Positions 5,745-6,197 of a stretch of DNA of 6,197 bases are shown here, piece by piece (within the stretch, counting starts at the first letter, position 1; every line of letters starts with the position of its first letter). A model generated the notes under the pieces. The model had not been told where the DNA came from. It saw nothing but the letters and a program-made list of their open reading frames with translations, and made no database searches. The stretch comes from Actinomycetes bacterium. GTDB lineage: Bacteria > Actinomycetota > Actinomycetes > Mycobacteriales > Mycobacteriaceae. Position numbers and translations under genes: made by a program. The stretch is taken from NCBI GenBank assembly GCA_023416315.1, contig JAEZIA010000325.1, positions 1-6,197 of the forward strand. Direction: 5' to 3'.

Positions 5745-6197
5745 CGATCACCAAAGAGGTCCAACGGGTGTCCGGTGGTGAAGAGGAACACGGCCACCTC
5801 GAGGAGTTCCGCACCGACCCGATCGGGTTGATGCAGCGCATCCGGGATGAATGCGGCGACCTCGGCTGGTTCCAGCTCGCCGACAAGCAGGTCATCCTGC
5901 TGACCGGCTCGAAGGCCAACGAGTTTTTCTTCCGCTCCCCCGATACCGACCTGAACCAGGCCGAGGCCTACCCGTTCATGACGCCGATCTTCGGCGAGGG
6001 AGTGGGGTTCGACGCCGATCCCGAGCGCCGCGCCGAGATGCTGCACAACACCGCACTGCGCGGTGAGCAGATGAAGGGTCACGCGGCGACCATCGAGAAC
6101 GAAGTCCGCCGGATGATCGAGAACTGGGGCGAAGAAGGCGAAATCGACCTGCTGGAGTTCTTCGCCGAGCTGACCATCTACACCTCGACGGCATGCC
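5741..6197 (+). CDS. cyp51: Sterol 14-alpha-demethylase CYP51, partial (N-terminal 152 codons)
   Basis: The first third of a bacterial CYP51 is present; the I-helix, ExxR and haem-cysteine motifs lie beyond the right edge. Near-identity to recalled M. tuberculosis CYP51 is clear in the segments HGHLEEFRTDPIGLMQR (18-34) and YPFMTPIFGEGV (77-88). The B'-helix/BC-loop signature residues Tyr77, Phe79 and Phe84 correspond to Tyr76, Phe78 and Phe83 of the M. tuberculosis enzyme, and Gln73 and His102 are kept. Cys38 and Cys152 match Cys37 and Cys151. CYP51 removes the 14-alpha-methyl group from sterols such as lanosterol or dihydrolanosterol and is the azole target in fungi; its natural substrate in mycobacteria is unsettled. 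The ATG at 5741 overlaps the SDR stop, with GAGGAAGGG at 5724-5732 as ribosome binding site. A ferredoxin gene would be expected next, as in M. tuberculosis. Confidence 0.96.
   Translation, partial: MTITKEVQRVSGGEEEHGHLEEFRTDPIGLMQRIRDECGDLGWFQLADKQVILLTGSKANEFFFRSPDTDLNQAEAYPFMTPIFGEGVGFDADPERRAEMLHNTALRGEQMKGHAATIENEVRRMIENWGEEGEIDLLEFFAELTIYTSTAC

Noticed and set aside
5761..5780. GGTGTCC half-site near the start of cyp51
   Set aside because: Only one arm of the palindrome is present and it lies inside coding sequence, so it is not counted as a third operator.

Overview
The window looks like chromosomal DNA from a mycobacterium (Mycobacterium/Mycolicibacterium type). It is GC-rich, and its coding strands are densely packed, with ATGA stop/start overlaps and GTG and TTG starts. 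From memory of the M. tuberculosis genome, the gene order and protein motifs match the cyp51 neighbourhood Rv0764c to Rv0770, here read in the opposite orientation. No species can be named from the sequence alone. I see no mobile element, tRNA, rRNA, CRISPR array or clear terminator.

Left arm (minus strand, transcribed right to left): an aldehyde dehydrogenase (aldA-like, start 2929), then an NAD-type short-chain dehydrogenase (start 1435), then a 3-hydroxyisobutyrate dehydrogenase-family protein (start 689) that runs off the left edge. The gaps are 27 bp and a 4-bp overlap, so this is very probably one operon.

Centre (about 2930-3103): a short divergent promoter region. It carries two near-identical palindromes, TGGACA-N2-TGTCC(A/G), at 2951-2964 and 3097-3110. 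One lies just upstream of each divergent transcription unit. The right-hand one covers the GTG start of the regulator gene, which appears to be transcribed without a leader.

Right arm (plus strand): a TetR-family repressor (3104), cytochrome P450 CYP123 (3694), a second SDR with a TTG start (4920), and sterol 14-alpha-demethylase CYP51 (5741), which is cut by the right edge. ATGA overlaps link TetR to CYP123 and the second SDR to CYP51. An 11-bp gap with a strong ribosome binding site links CYP123 to the second SDR.

Together this reads as an oxidative module under one local regulator. Two P450s could hydroxylate a lipid, sterol-like or other hydrophobic substrate, SDRs could oxidise the alcohol, and the aldehyde dehydrogenase could take an aldehyde to an acid. 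The TetR protein would sense a ligand and repress both arms from the paired operators. The gene identities are well supported. The shared pathway and the regulator-operator pairing are inference. I did not find a wholly new kind of system; the most informative unexplained structure is the paired palindromes and their unusual position on the start of the regulator gene.
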